A stretch of 64,000 bases of DNA, from NCBI GenBank assembly GCA_910586545.1, contig CAJUIQ010000008.1, positions 1 through 64,000 of the forward strand, in the 5' to 3' direction. Positions 1 to 8,778 of this stretch are shown piece by piece. The notes under the pieces were generated by a model. It was not told the DNA's origin. It worked only from the letters and a program-made list of their open reading frames with translations, and made no database searches. How positions within the stretch are numbered: position 1 is the stretch's first letter; every line of letters begins with the position of its first letter. This DNA is from an uncultured Eubacteriales bacterium. Lineage in GTDB: Bacteria > Bacillota > Clostridia > Oscillospirales > CAG-272. Both the position numbers and the translations under genes were made by a program.

Positions 1-3
1 TTT

Positions 4-32
4 ATTATATCACACCACCCCTCCCTTGTCAA
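4..32 (-). promoter_or_regulatory. Sigma-A promoter for a gene off the left edge
   Basis: Read leftward, a perfect TTGACA (27-32) and TATAAT (4-9) are separated by 17 bp. It should drive a gene lying beyond position 1 on the minus strand, divergent from the DUF421 gene. No part of that gene is inside the window. Confidence 0.7.
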
Positions 33-167
33 TACCTTTTTCTTATTTATTTTTCGATTTTTTCCCACAACACTTATAACCATTATTAAACGCCCCCACC
101 CCCTGTAAAATCAAGGTTTTTTTCATTTCTACACTGCCACAGCAAAGCCAATTATTATTTTTATTTC

Positions 168-195
168 GTATATTTTCAGCAAAAACGGGTATTCT
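168..195 (+). promoter_or_regulatory. Possible forespore (sigma-F/G type) promoter of the DUF421 operon
   Basis: GTATA (168-172) is followed after 14 bp by GGGTATTCT (187-195), close to the sigma-F style GTATA and GGnnAnAnT pattern; one base of the -10 differs. The start point would fall only just upstream of the ribosome site TAGGAGG (204-210). No good sigma-A box was seen here. This is a pattern match only. Confidence 0.25.
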
Positions 196-216
196 CAAAA
201 ATGTAGGAGGTAGATT

Positions 217-894
217 ATGGCATCCGTATACATCAGAACTCTGCTGGTATATTTTATGTTAATTATCACGCTGCGTCTCATGGGAAAGCGGCAAATCGGG
301 GAACTGCAGCTATCGGAACTGATTGTTACAATTCTCCTGTCCGAATTAGCCGCTATCCCTATTGCAGACAAAGACATCCCGCTTCTTTACGCCATCGTTC
401 CAATTCTGTTGCTGCTTTCCCTGGAAGTAATTCTATCCTACGTTGTGCTGCGGGTTCCGGGGATAAAAAACTTATTTGCAGGCAGGCCCAGTATTATTAT
501 CCATAAAGGAGTACTCAATCAAAAGGAACTGGAACGTCAGCGAACCGGAATCAGCGAGCTGCTGTGCTCGCTGCGGCAAAGCGGCATTTCCGACATTGGG
601 GAAGTAGAATACGCCATTTTAGAACAAAACGGAAGGTTCTCTGTTTTTCCCAAAGCGGCCAACAGCAGCGTCACCCCCACACAACTGGATTTAGATATTT
701 CTGAGCAGGGAATTTCTCACGCGCTCATTTTAGACCGCAAAGTCATTCGTGACAATTTAATTCTAGCCGGATGGGATGAAAAGAGGCTATTTCAGGAACT
801 TAAACGACGCGGTTTTACTAAAGAAGATATCTTTCTATTTTCCGTCAACGATACAGGTGATATTACTATAATAATAAAGGAGAAAAAAAGTTGA
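217..894 (+). CDS. DUF421 (YetF/YcaP-type) membrane protein
   Basis: A 225-residue protein with about three N-terminal membrane helices (residues 5-80) followed by a soluble domain. The family hallmarks are visible: LRLMGKRQIGELQLSELI near residue 20 and GRPSIIIHKGVLNQKEL near residue 88. The biochemical role of DUF421 proteins is not settled. In Bacillus several relatives are linked to sporulation, which fits the spore-related content of this window but proves nothing. TAGGAGG lies 6 bp upstream of the ATG. The next gene overlaps its stop by 4 bp, so the two are translationally coupled. Family assignment is firm and function is unknown. Confidence 0.9.
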   Translation: MASVYIRTLLVYFMLIITLRLMGKRQIGELQLSELIVTILLSELAAIPIADKDIPLLYAIVPILLLLSLEVILSYVVLRVPGIKNLFAGRPSIIIHKGVLNQKELERQRTGISELLCSLRQSGISDIGEVEYAILEQNGRFSVFPKAANSSVTPTQLDLDISEQGISHALILDRKVIRDNLILAGWDEKRLFQELKRRGFTKEDIFLFSVNDTGDITIIIKEKKS

Positions 895-1250
895 AAGCAT
901 TTCTTTGCGCCTTATCCGTTTTAGTGCTATTATCCTGCGCGGTAGCAATCAACGCGGTTTATGTGCAAACCCAAACAGACGCACTAGCCGACGCCATCCA
1001 AAATCTGCCTTCGGAAGCCGAAAAGGCCAACCTTGATAATATTCGCGCTCAGTGGGATAAACTGGAACCCGTAATCAGCTACAGCGTCAGTCATAAAGAA
1101 GCAGATCGAATTGCGGATGCACTAACCGATTTGGAATCCCACCATAAAACCGGCGAAGTCAAGGAATACCACGCCGCTCGAGAGCAGCTGCTGGAATTGG
1201 TTCGCCGGCTTTCAGAATCAGAAGGGATTTCGCTCAAAAGTATTTTCTGA
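891..1250 (+). CDS. DUF4363 family protein
   Basis: A 119-residue protein with one N-terminal hydrophobic segment (residues 3-22, signal anchor or cleaved signal), then a charged helical domain predicted to lie outside the membrane. It begins with TTG inside the preceding stop (overlap of 4 bp), with AAAGGAG just upstream. DUF4363 genes are commonly found directly after DUF421 genes in Clostridia, so the two probably act together. Function is unknown. Its stop codon abuts, with no base between, the stop codon of the convergent radical SAM gene. Confidence 0.8.
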   Translation: MKAFLCALSVLVLLSCAVAINAVYVQTQTDALADAIQNLPSEAEKANLDNIRAQWDKLEPVISYSVSHKEADRIADALTDLESHHKTGEVKEYHAAREQLLELVRRLSESEGISLKSIF

Positions 1251-3875
1251 TTATCGGAATATACTGCCGTCCTCCAAAAAAAGCTGACGACGGCAAATCG
1301 TGTAGTACCCCACCCCTTCCGGATCAACAAGCGGCGTACAAGCACCGGCAATATACACCGGATTTAAATAGTTGGTACTATCTGCGCGGGTCACCGCGAT
1401 GACGCGCACCCCCTCCGACAACATTTCAAATCGAATATCCTTGATAAAGGGGCGGATATCCGTCTCTTTTTCGCTGCTTTTGGTTTTTTTCAGAACCACT
1501 ACCGGGCCCGCAAACCGTTTTTCCAGTATATCCAAAACATTCTTCTCTACCAGCACATGGAAATCAATTTGATTCTCCGCCCAGGCAATTTCCTTAAAAT
1601 GCGTCTGGGGCGTATATACTTCCTTAATTTGTATATCGGAAGGCATGGCTGTGGATAGGGCCGCAAGTACCCGTTCATCTTCCATATCCCGCACCAGTTT
1701 AATTTGCGCAAACTCGGCTTCTCCGCTGGCACCCACGGAAAGGGGAGACGCAAAAGTCAGTTTCGGAATGGGATTAAAGCCTTCGGTATAATATACCGGC
1801 AATCCGCTTTTTACAAGGGCACGGGAAAAAGTTCGCTGCACATCCAAATGGGATACATAGGTCATAGCGCCTTTTTTCGCATAGCAAATACGCACGGTAC
1901 GCACCGGACGTTCTCCTGGATTGATCGCCGCTCCAGCGCCTCTAGCATTTCGCTTACCCGTGTCCTCCTTAGGGCCGGTAGGTCTGTTCAGACTGCTCAG
2001 ATGCTCCGCCTCGCCTTCCCTATGCCCTGGGCACCAACGGCAAAGGCTGGGATCCACTAGTGCATTTGCTCCGCACCCCGAACACTGTTCCTTACAGGAG
2101 GGTGTAACGGCAGCTTCCATCGCCTTATGCCGCTCACGCAGCAAAAAACGTTTCGATACGCCGCAGTCGATCACATCCCAAGGCAAAATTTCTTCCTCTT
2201 CCATGGTACGATTTGCATAGAACGATGGATCGATGCCTGTATCTGCAAAAACCTGCTGCCACGCCTCGTAGTCAAAAAATTCTTCCCACGCTTCGAGACG
2301 CATACCTCTTTTTACTGCGGCTTCCAAAGCCGCGGATAGGCGGCGGTTGCCTCTTGCAAACACTGCTTCCAGCCAAGATATTTTGGCGTCATGATAATTA
2401 TATCGAATTTTGCGGTCCTGGAGGCAAGCAAGCAAATGCCGCTGCTTCTCCTCCAACTGCTCCGCTGTGTTTTGGCCTTCCCACTGGAAGGGAGTAAAGG
2501 GCTTGGGAATAAAGCACGCCACGCTAATGGTAACCTTCGGCTGTTTTCCCCGGCTACGCCCGGGAGTTTTGTAATAGGACTCGATGACATTTTTGGCAAG
2601 CGCCGCAATACCTTCAATATCCTCCAAAGTTTCGTAAGGCAGCCCGTTCATAAAGTACAGTTTGACCTGATTTTTGCCTGCTGAAAAAGCCACGCCCGCA
2701 GCGCGGAGAATGTCTTCCTCCGTTACATTTTTATTAATCACGTCCCGCAGGCGTTGGCTGCCGGCTTCCGGAGCAAAGGTAAGGGTGCTGGACCGCACTG
2801 TGGAAATTTGCTCCATAAGCTCTCTGGTAAAGCTATCCGCGCGCAGCGATGGAAGGGACAGATTGATTCGCGCATCGTCTGTCCAAGTTAACAGATTATC
2901 GCACAGTGTATTTACTTTGGAATAATCAGAAATAGACAGCGAGCACATGGAAATTTCATCATAGCCTGTATTTTCCGCCATCTTCTTCGCTTGTGCGCAC
3001 AGAGTCTCCGGTGTTTTTTCCCGTACCGGCCGTGTAACAAACCCAGCCTGGCAGAAGCGGCAGCCTCGGATACAGCCTCGAAATACTTCCAGTGTAATCC
3101 TGTCATGTACCGTCTCCACCAAAGGCATCACGGAATCCGTAGGAAAGTAAACCTGGTCCACGTCTTCTACAATTCGCTTTTTCACCTGTCGAGGCACATC
3201 TGGAAATTTCGGCTGCATATTTAAAATAGTGCCGTTATCGTTATAACTTACCTCATACAAAGAAGGAACATAAAATCCTTCCAGATGCGAAGCGGCCCGC
3301 AGAAACGCTTCTTTATTATAGGTGCCTGCCTGCCGCATATCTAAATACAGCTGCGCAAGCTGGGGAAGCGCCTCCTCACCCTCGCCAATGGAAAAGATGT
3401 CCACAAAGTCGGCCATAGGCTCCGGATTATAAGCACATGGCCCCCCTGCAAGCACTATCGGGAAACTGTCATCCCGCTCTCGGCTGCGCAAGGGAATTTT
3501 GCTCATATCCAGCATATTAAGCGCGGTCGTATAACAAAGCTCATACTGCAGAGTAAAAGCGATCATGTCAAAATCCCGGATAGAATCTCCCGATTCATGG
3601 GTATATACAGGAATATTTCGGCTGCGCATTTCCGCCTCCATATCGGGCCATGGCGCAAACGCCCGTTCACACCAAACATCCTGCATTTCGTTGAGTACGC
3701 CGCATAAAATCCGCATACCCAAATTGGACATACCAATATCGTATATGTCCGGAAAGCAAAAGGCTATCCGCATTCCGATATGCGCTTTGTCCTTATACAC
3801 ACTCCCTGCTTCCCCGCCGACATATCGTCCGGGCTTCTGTACTTTTGTAATAAATGATTTAATATCCTCTCGCAT
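1251..3875 (-). CDS. B12-binding radical SAM protein fused to DUF2344 (TIGR03960 + TIGR03936)
   Basis: An 874-residue two-part protein. The N-terminal part has a B12-binding-like region (HIGMRIAFCFPDIYDIGMSN) and a radical SAM core whose cluster motif CIRGCRFC sits near residues 268-275. The C-terminal part (about 660-860) is DUF2344, with YVSHLDVQRTFSRAL and GFNPIPKLTFASPL. In many Firmicutes these are one fused gene or two neighbours, often beside rng/rpmA-type ribosome genes; the reaction is unknown, with an RNA-related role suspected. The ATG at 3875 is chosen because family members start just before VQKPGRYVGG; a TTG at 3935 in the same frame would overlap the upstream gene. No clear ribosome site precedes 3875. 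Confidence 0.85.
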   Translation of the reverse strand: MREDIKSFITKVQKPGRYVGGEAGSVYKDKAHIGMRIAFCFPDIYDIGMSNLGMRILCGVLNEMQDVWCERAFAPWPDMEAEMRSRNIPVYTHESGDSIRDFDMIAFTLQYELCYTTALNMLDMSKIPLRSRERDDSFPIVLAGGPCAYNPEPMADFVDIFSIGEGEEALPQLAQLYLDMRQAGTYNKEAFLRAASHLEGFYVPSLYEVSYNDNGTILNMQPKFPDVPRQVKKRIVEDVDQVYFPTDSVMPLVETVHDRITLEVFRGCIRGCRFCQAGFVTRPVREKTPETLCAQAKKMAENTGYDEISMCSLSISDYSKVNTLCDNLLTWTDDARINLSLPSLRADSFTRELMEQISTVRSSTLTFAPEAGSQRLRDVINKNVTEEDILRAAGVAFSAGKNQVKLYFMNGLPYETLEDIEGIAALAKNVIESYYKTPGRSRGKQPKVTISVACFIPKPFTPFQWEGQNTAEQLEEKQRHLLACLQDRKIRYNYHDAKISWLEAVFARGNRRLSAALEAAVKRGMRLEAWEEFFDYEAWQQVFADTGIDPSFYANRTMEEEEILPWDVIDCGVSKRFLLRERHKAMEAAVTPSCKEQCSGCGANALVDPSLCRWCPGHREGEAEHLSSLNRPTGPKEDTGKRNARGAGAAINPGERPVRTVRICYAKKGAMTYVSHLDVQRTFSRALVKSGLPVYYTEGFNPIPKLTFASPLSVGASGEAEFAQIKLVRDMEDERVLAALSTAMPSDIQIKEVYTPQTHFKEIAWAENQIDFHVLVEKNVLDILEKRFAGPVVVLKKTKSSEKETDIRPFIKDIRFEMLSEGVRVIAVTRADSTNYLNPVYIAGACTPLVDPEGVGYYTICRRQLFLEDGSIFR

Positions 3876-3884
3876 TGTATAGAC

Positions 3885-3908
3885 AAGGGCGGAGTATACT
3901 CCGCCCTT
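3885..3908. repeat. 24-bp perfect palindrome between two leftward genes
   Basis: The arms AAGGGCGGAGTA and TACTCCGCCCTT form a perfect hairpin in either strand. It lies 10 bp upstream of the radical SAM start and 17 bp past the stop of the preceding leftward gene. It lacks a clean U-run on the minus strand, so it could be a weak terminator, an RNA processing or stability hairpin, or a DNA operator. Confidence 0.6.
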
Positions 3909-3924
3909 TCCCTTTCCTATAAAA

Positions 3925-6198
3925 TTATCGAACAATTACTTTCGTTGTGACAATCACCGGAATCATCCAGAACAACTGCATTGCGCCCAAATACACGCTG
4001 TACAACTGCGGAAACATTCCCGATACAAGGACTATTGCCATTATCACAGCCCCCAAAACAGCAGAAAGCGCATTGATCACATATCCGGTTTTACGGGCGC
4101 TGAGAATCTTGTCGCAGCTAGAAATTGTCTGAAGCAGGGCTTTGGTTCCTTCTCTGGAAACAATGCCGCCGTCAGCGCGTTCGGCATACTTTGTGATCTC
4201 CTCTGTATTCCGATATTTAATCACCCGCAGAGAATATTTACCGCTGCGGATCTGCCGGTAAATCATTTCCTCATCAATGCTGGGATCAAAGGTTTTAACG
4301 CATACGCACATACCGCTGCCAGTAAGCTGCCGCAGGATATATTCAAAATCCGGATCAATAAGATAGTGAACAATCATCTTTGCCACCAACTTATGCTGAT
4401 AAATCATATAAAGAGCGGCGCAGTCACCTGCCAGAATCGTATCTTCCTCCACCACGTCCTCCGGAATCTCAATACCCAATCCGGCAAGAGCAGCAGCACG
4501 ACCAAACATAATACTTTTTCCGCCCACAGATGCTTCAATATATCCCGTATCTGTATCGAGAATTTCCACGTCGGCACAGTGGCCGGTTTCCATCGTAGCA
4601 ATTTCAAATACATCGCCCAGGGGACCACCTGTTTTGGAAAATACGCTGGCAGCATAGTACAAAACTTTATCAATACGACTGTTATTATACAGCTTTACAT
4701 TGCGCACTTTTACATTTGTTGAAGGGAATACGTTAACATCGTCAAAAGACACCACACTCGCTCCAGAATATTCATCTACAGAGCCTTCCCCGATAATCGT
4801 ACTTTCATTTTCATATGCCGCGCGATTGGCACGATAAAAAGGATAACATCCCGCAATAACCATTGCCGTCGGCATCGTTGCACTCAGCACTGCAAACGCC
4901 ACCGTAAAGGGACCGCTTGCATGACCACTGACAGCGGCATAAACACCACCCACAATAGAAAGCATGACAGCCACCAACAGAGTCACGCCGATCATAGAAC
5001 GATCACCGCCACCTTGATTTTTTGTTCTCCAAAAATATCCGTCTACAAAATCTGTTTTTTGAATTTTGATAATATCGCCGCCGTCATCCTGTATACTGTC
5101 TGTCAGCGCCTCATTTTCCATAACGGAATCTCTGGTAGATAGCCGACGCATCACATATTTCGGTTGCGTAGTAGATACGATATTAAAACTAAAAATTTCA
5201 CGCCGCACGGTTAAAAACTCGTGAATCGTTGTAAACAGCAAACAAAGTGCAGCCGGAAAGTGGAATAACACCGGTTCTACGCCCGGCATAACAGTCGCCG
5301 TTTCATAGATAGAACTGGCAAGCACTGCAACCGTCATTACTGCAGAAATGGTATCCGTTGTGGGATGCAGACGCAGCAAGGATGCCAATCCACCAAAAAT
5401 ATGTCGGTAGCATAGCGCGGCCATCAACAACAGCAACTGCAAATCCATCATTATATAAATCACCGGATAGACTGCAGGGTCCAAGGCGCCGGAAAGCTGA
5501 TATCCCACTACAGGAAGATTCTCAAATATTAAAATCAAAACGGTAAGCACAAGACCACAGAGCAGTCTGCCTGTAGCCCAACGATTGCGTTTTCGATATT
5601 TCTGTGCAATTTCGCCGTTCTCCGCCGGATCGGAATATTCTCCGGGGCCGTATCGATTGCTTCGGGTCACCCATTCTTCCTGATCTGCTACATAATCGTC
5701 TGTGATTTGTGTCGCCGTTTCAATACCCACCGTTTTGGCAAGCTCATCTTCCATACCTAGGGCAACCATCAGGCTAATATCCGATTCATTGATGGTTTCT
5801 CCATCTTCCCCCATCACATTGATAAGCTGTTCAAGATCTTCGCCTTCATCGTATGTAGCCTCTGCATCTTCTCTTAGGTCCGATGCAAAATATGAATCTT
5901 CTTCCACCGGGTCGTTATCAAAAAAGTCATCTTCCGGATAGATGTCTTCCACGCCATCTATCCCTGTTTCCTGCCCATAGAAAGCCTCTTCGTCTATATC
6001 TTCTCCCTGTACATAGGACTCTGCCTGTGCATTTCCCGGGTCTTCGCCTTTCAGCTTAGCCAATAACTGAGCCGGATCCATTGGGCTTGATGTCGGCGTC
6101 GCCTCGTTTTCTGCATTTGTCTTAGGTGCAGACTTGTTCAGTCGGGATAAAAGATCCTGGGCTGTCACTTTTTGATTCTTTTCTTTATTTTCAGCCAT
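3925..6198 (-). CDS. Degenerate P-type ATPase-like membrane protein (predicted pseudoenzyme)
   Basis: A 757-residue protein. Residues 1-200 are acidic and probably disordered (EDIDEEAFYGQETG, DDFFDNDP). The rest follows the fold order of a P1-type ATPase: two hairpins of membrane helices, then AVLSATMPTAMV where heavy-metal pumps have a CPC-type helix, then VVSFDDVNVFPS where FDKTGTLT should be, a nucleotide-domain-like stretch (IEASVGGKSIMFGRAA), and a final helical pair. The phosphorylated-Asp motif has lost KTGT, the TGE actuator loop is not visible and the TGDGxND motif is replaced by ERADGGIV. It should therefore not pump by the normal cycle. ATG at 6198 is preferred, with AAGGA 9 bp upstream; ATG at 6207 is too close. 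Function unknown. Confidence 0.7.
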   Translation of the reverse strand: MAENKEKNQKVTAQDLLSRLNKSAPKTNAENEATPTSSPMDPAQLLAKLKGEDPGNAQAESYVQGEDIDEEAFYGQETGIDGVEDIYPEDDFFDNDPVEEDSYFASDLREDAEATYDEGEDLEQLINVMGEDGETINESDISLMVALGMEDELAKTVGIETATQITDDYVADQEEWVTRSNRYGPGEYSDPAENGEIAQKYRKRNRWATGRLLCGLVLTVLILIFENLPVVGYQLSGALDPAVYPVIYIMMDLQLLLLMAALCYRHIFGGLASLLRLHPTTDTISAVMTVAVLASSIYETATVMPGVEPVLFHFPAALCLLFTTIHEFLTVRREIFSFNIVSTTQPKYVMRRLSTRDSVMENEALTDSIQDDGGDIIKIQKTDFVDGYFWRTKNQGGGDRSMIGVTLLVAVMLSIVGGVYAAVSGHASGPFTVAFAVLSATMPTAMVIAGCYPFYRANRAAYENESTIIGEGSVDEYSGASVVSFDDVNVFPSTNVKVRNVKLYNNSRIDKVLYYAASVFSKTGGPLGDVFEIATMETGHCADVEILDTDTGYIEASVGGKSIMFGRAAALAGLGIEIPEDVVEEDTILAGDCAALYMIYQHKLVAKMIVHYLIDPDFEYILRQLTGSGMCVCVKTFDPSIDEEMIYRQIRSGKYSLRVIKYRNTEEITKYAERADGGIVSREGTKALLQTISSCDKILSARKTGYVINALSAVLGAVIMAIVLVSGMFPQLYSVYLGAMQLFWMIPVIVTTKVIVR

Positions 6199-6248
6199 TC
6201 GTTTCATTCCTTCCTTTGGAATTCTGACCAGTATGCCCGAGGGCCTTC

Positions 6249-7487
6249 CTACATGTCATGCTGCATTCTTGCCGCGTGGCACAAAATAACAGATGCGGCC
6301 GTGGATACGTTTAAGGAATTTACCTTTCCATACATAGGAATAGAAACGGTAAAATCACTTTTTTCACGGACCGTTTTCGCAACGCCCGCTCCCTCACTTC
6401 CAAATACAATCGCAGCCGGCACCCGGAAATCCGCGTCATAATATGCCGTGCCGCCAGCTTCTGATACAAATACCCACAGACCCCGTTTTTTCAATTCGGT
6501 TACAGTTTGCCCAATGTTGGACACCTTCGCTACAGCCATATGCTCCAGCGCTCCTGCGGAAGCTTTTGTCACTACAGGAGTGAGCCCTGCGCTGCGGCGC
6601 CGGGGGATAATTACACCGTGTGCACCGGCACATTCCGCGCAACGGATCAGCGCGCCTAAATTATGAGGATCTTCAATAGAATCCGCTACTACAATAAGAG
6701 GAATCTCTCCCCGTTCTGCCGCAATATTCAAAATTCCATCGATATCTGTATATTCTTTTTCAGCGGCAACTGCCACCACACCCTGGTGGTTGACTCCCCT
6801 AGCAAGTTGATCCAGCTTTTCCTGAGCTACCTCTGAGATCGGAATTTGTTTTTTTCTTGCTTCTGCAACGATTGCTACCAGAGAACCTTCTCTCTGTCCT
6901 GCTTTTACAAAAATCTTGTCAATGCTTCTCCCGCTGCGCAGCAGTTCCCGTACAGCATTTCTTCCGGCGACCGGCGCCTGCTCCTCTGAAATCGAAGCTG
7001 CCTCGGTATCCTCCAAAGCTGTGCCTCGTTTTTTTGTGTTGTCTGCTGTAAGTGAAAACAGTCCAGCACTGCTAAGTGGATCCGTTTCCAACTCATCATA
7101 ATCGGGGAGCTGCAAATACCTTCCGCCATAGCTACGGATATCATCATAATCATCGTGAATTTTCGGTGGGCCCTTACGATTCCCCCGATGATTGTTTCTT
7201 TGCGCGTTTCCAGCCGGAGCATTTTTTACGCCACCGTGTCTATTCTGTGCGTTCCTATTTTTCTCCGAAGCGGGGGAGCGCTCCTGTTTTTTTCTTTTCG
7301 GATTTTGCCCAGTACTTTTCTGTCCTTCCGTCTCGACAGACTTCTGTACATTATTTTTAAAATCTTTTTTGGCTGCGGGCTGCGGACGTCGCTTTCTTTT
7401 TGCACCGCCAGCTGCGCCGGTATTTCTATTTGAATTTTTCCCCGCTGGGCGTGTTGTCTGCCCTTGCCGGCTTTCGTTTTCACTCAT
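6249..7487 (-). CDS. rlmB: 23S rRNA (guanosine-2'-O-)-methyltransferase RlmB, SpoU/TrmH family
   Basis: The C-terminal ~250 residues are a complete SpoU methyltransferase: substrate domain VAGRNAVRELLRSGRSIDKI, then the three knot motifs DPHNLGALIR, VFGSEGAG and IPMYGKVNSLNVSTAA. It should methylate the ribose of G2251 in the 23S P-loop. The first ~150 residues are an unusual basic, low-complexity tail rich in K, R, N, Q and G, absent from E. coli RlmB. ATG at 7487 is used, with AGAAAGG upstream; an in-frame TTG at 7511 lacks a ribosome site. Synteny with sigH, as in Bacillus, supports rlmB over a generic TrmH relative. Confidence 0.88.
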   Translation of the reverse strand: MSENESRQGQTTRPAGKNSNRNTGAAGGAKRKRRPQPAAKKDFKNNVQKSVETEGQKSTGQNPKRKKQERSPASEKNRNAQNRHGGVKNAPAGNAQRNNHRGNRKGPPKIHDDYDDIRSYGGRYLQLPDYDELETDPLSSAGLFSLTADNTKKRGTALEDTEAASISEEQAPVAGRNAVRELLRSGRSIDKIFVKAGQREGSLVAIVAEARKKQIPISEVAQEKLDQLARGVNHQGVVAVAAEKEYTDIDGILNIAAERGEIPLIVVADSIEDPHNLGALIRCAECAGAHGVIIPRRRSAGLTPVVTKASAGALEHMAVAKVSNIGQTVTELKKRGLWVFVSEAGGTAYYDADFRVPAAIVFGSEGAGVAKTVREKSDFTVSIPMYGKVNSLNVSTAASVILCHAARMQHDM

Positions 7488-7684
7488 ATATATAATTTGC
7501 CTTTCTGACAAAATAAGTCCGATGGCTTCACTGCCGCAAAGCTATAAAATTCCAGTATTTAAGCTCATTATAGCACATCTTTTATAATTTGTACATATCT
7601 TTTTGCAAAAAAGCCCTTTGGGAAAAGCTGCCGGAACGAAAAGAAGAGTCCTTTGTCATATCGCTCCCGCCTTTTTATTGTCCG

Positions 7685-7726
7685 GCAAAAAACAGGAAGA
7701 GGAAGGCACGATATCGTGCCTTCCTC
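7685..7726 (-). terminator. Intrinsic terminator after the zinc-ribbon gene
   Basis: A 28-bp perfect palindrome (7699-7726; core GGCACGATATCGTGCC) is followed, on the minus strand, by a run of T around 7686-7692. It lies 31 bp after the stop of the zinc-ribbon gene and separates it from rlmB. Confidence 0.8.
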
Positions 7727-7757
7727 CCTACATTACTTATGCAAATGCAAAGTCCTA

Positions 7758-8033
7758 TTACTGCTGCTTCATTGCTGCAAAGCACTCGCTGCAGTATACA
7801 GGTCTGTCACTTGTGGGCTGAAAAGGAACTTTTGCTTCCTGGCCGCACTGTGCGCAAGTAGTGGTGAACATTTCTCTTTGCGACTTGGATGCAGCTTTTC
7901 TAGCATCGCGGCAAGTCTTACAGCGCTGAGGCTCGTTTTGGAAACCCTTTTCTGCATAAAATTCTTGTTCGCCTGCAGTAAATACAAACTCGTTACCGCA
8001 ATCCTTGCATACCAATGTCTTGTCCTCGTACAT
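7758..8033 (-). CDS. Small zinc-ribbon protein
   Basis: A 91-residue protein with two zinc sites. The first is LVCKDCG with RCKTCRDAR; the second is CAQCGQEAKVPFQP followed by RPVYCSECF. This is the conserved clostridial zinc-ribbon/CxxC family; a nucleic-acid or ribosome-linked role is likely for such proteins but is not shown. It sits between sigH and rlmB on the same strand, ending in its own strong terminator. Upstream sequence (8034-8160) has a small hairpin, AAACAC-ATA-GTGTTT (8136-8150), that may end the sigH transcript. Confidence 0.85.
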   Translation of the reverse strand: MYEDKTLVCKDCGNEFVFTAGEQEFYAEKGFQNEPQRCKTCRDARKAASKSQREMFTTTCAQCGQEAKVPFQPTSDRPVYCSECFAAMKQQ

Positions 8034-8160
8034 TTTTTACCTCGCTTAAATATGGTAGAATAAATTTCGCCCTCAACGGACTTTAACCGTTACCTTTGTA
8101 AACAACGCTCTGATTAAGCTATTCGGGCATATAGAAAACACATAGTGTTTACATACAAAA

Positions 8161-8718
8161 TTAATCTTTCTTTTTTTTAGATCGCTCCAGTTGTTTTCCC
8201 TTTTCACGAATGCGAAATAATGCATTATAAACAGACTTAGATTCCTTATTCAAATCCTGTGCAATTTCCCGCACAGACTTTCCGGATATATATTTGTGCA
8301 GCACGCAACGCTCATATGGAGACAACACAGCAGCGATGCGCTCAATGGCTTGCTCCACATTCTCCGTCTGCATCAAAACACGATGTGCGCCTCTGTTTTT
8401 TCCGGTCTTTTTATTGGTAGTCTCCCGCTGCGTTCTTCGCAAAACCTTTCTTCGGTGAGAAATCAATGCATTTCGTATGCAAATTTTTGCATACAAGCCA
8501 AAGGATACCGCCGTTTGCGTTTTATCATATGTAAGGGCCGCCTTCAGCAATGCGCTTTCTGCTTCCTGCAGCAACTCGTCCCACGCACCGCCTCCGCTTG
8601 CAAAAAAGCTGGAAACCATTTTGGCAAGAAGAGGAGCGTATTGCTTCGCAAGTATGGAAAAACTCTCGTTGCTCCCATTTTGTATTTCTTCCAATAAAGT
8701 ATCCGGCGTATCTTGCAA
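8161..8718 (-). CDS. sigH: RNA polymerase sigma factor, SigH (Spo0H)-like
   Basis: Sigma-70 region 2 is seen around ELLQEAESALLKAALTYD (residues ~50-75) and region 4 around LSPYERCVLHKYISGKSV and KSVYNALFRIREKGKQLE at the C-terminus, the latter resembling Bacillus SigH. In Bacillus sigH lies just downstream of rlmB; here the two are again close neighbours. SigH turns on early sporulation genes including spo0A. The start is set at a TTG (8718) with AGGGGAAGGA upstream: an ATG at 8790 in the same frame lies on the promoter's -10 box and cannot be in the transcript. At 185 residues it is shorter than Bacillus SigH (218). The tail is KKKKD. Confidence 0.78.
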   Translation of the reverse strand: MQDTPDTLLEEIQNGSNESFSILAKQYAPLLAKMVSSFFASGGGAWDELLQEAESALLKAALTYDKTQTAVSFGLYAKICIRNALISHRRKVLRRTQRETTNKKTGKNRGAHRVLMQTENVEQAIERIAAVLSPYERCVLHKYISGKSVREIAQDLNKESKSVYNALFRIREKGKQLERSKKKKD

Positions 8719-8778
8719 AATTCCTTCCCCTGCTCTCAACTGGTTAATTTGTAGATTTTTACCATCTATGTTAATGAT

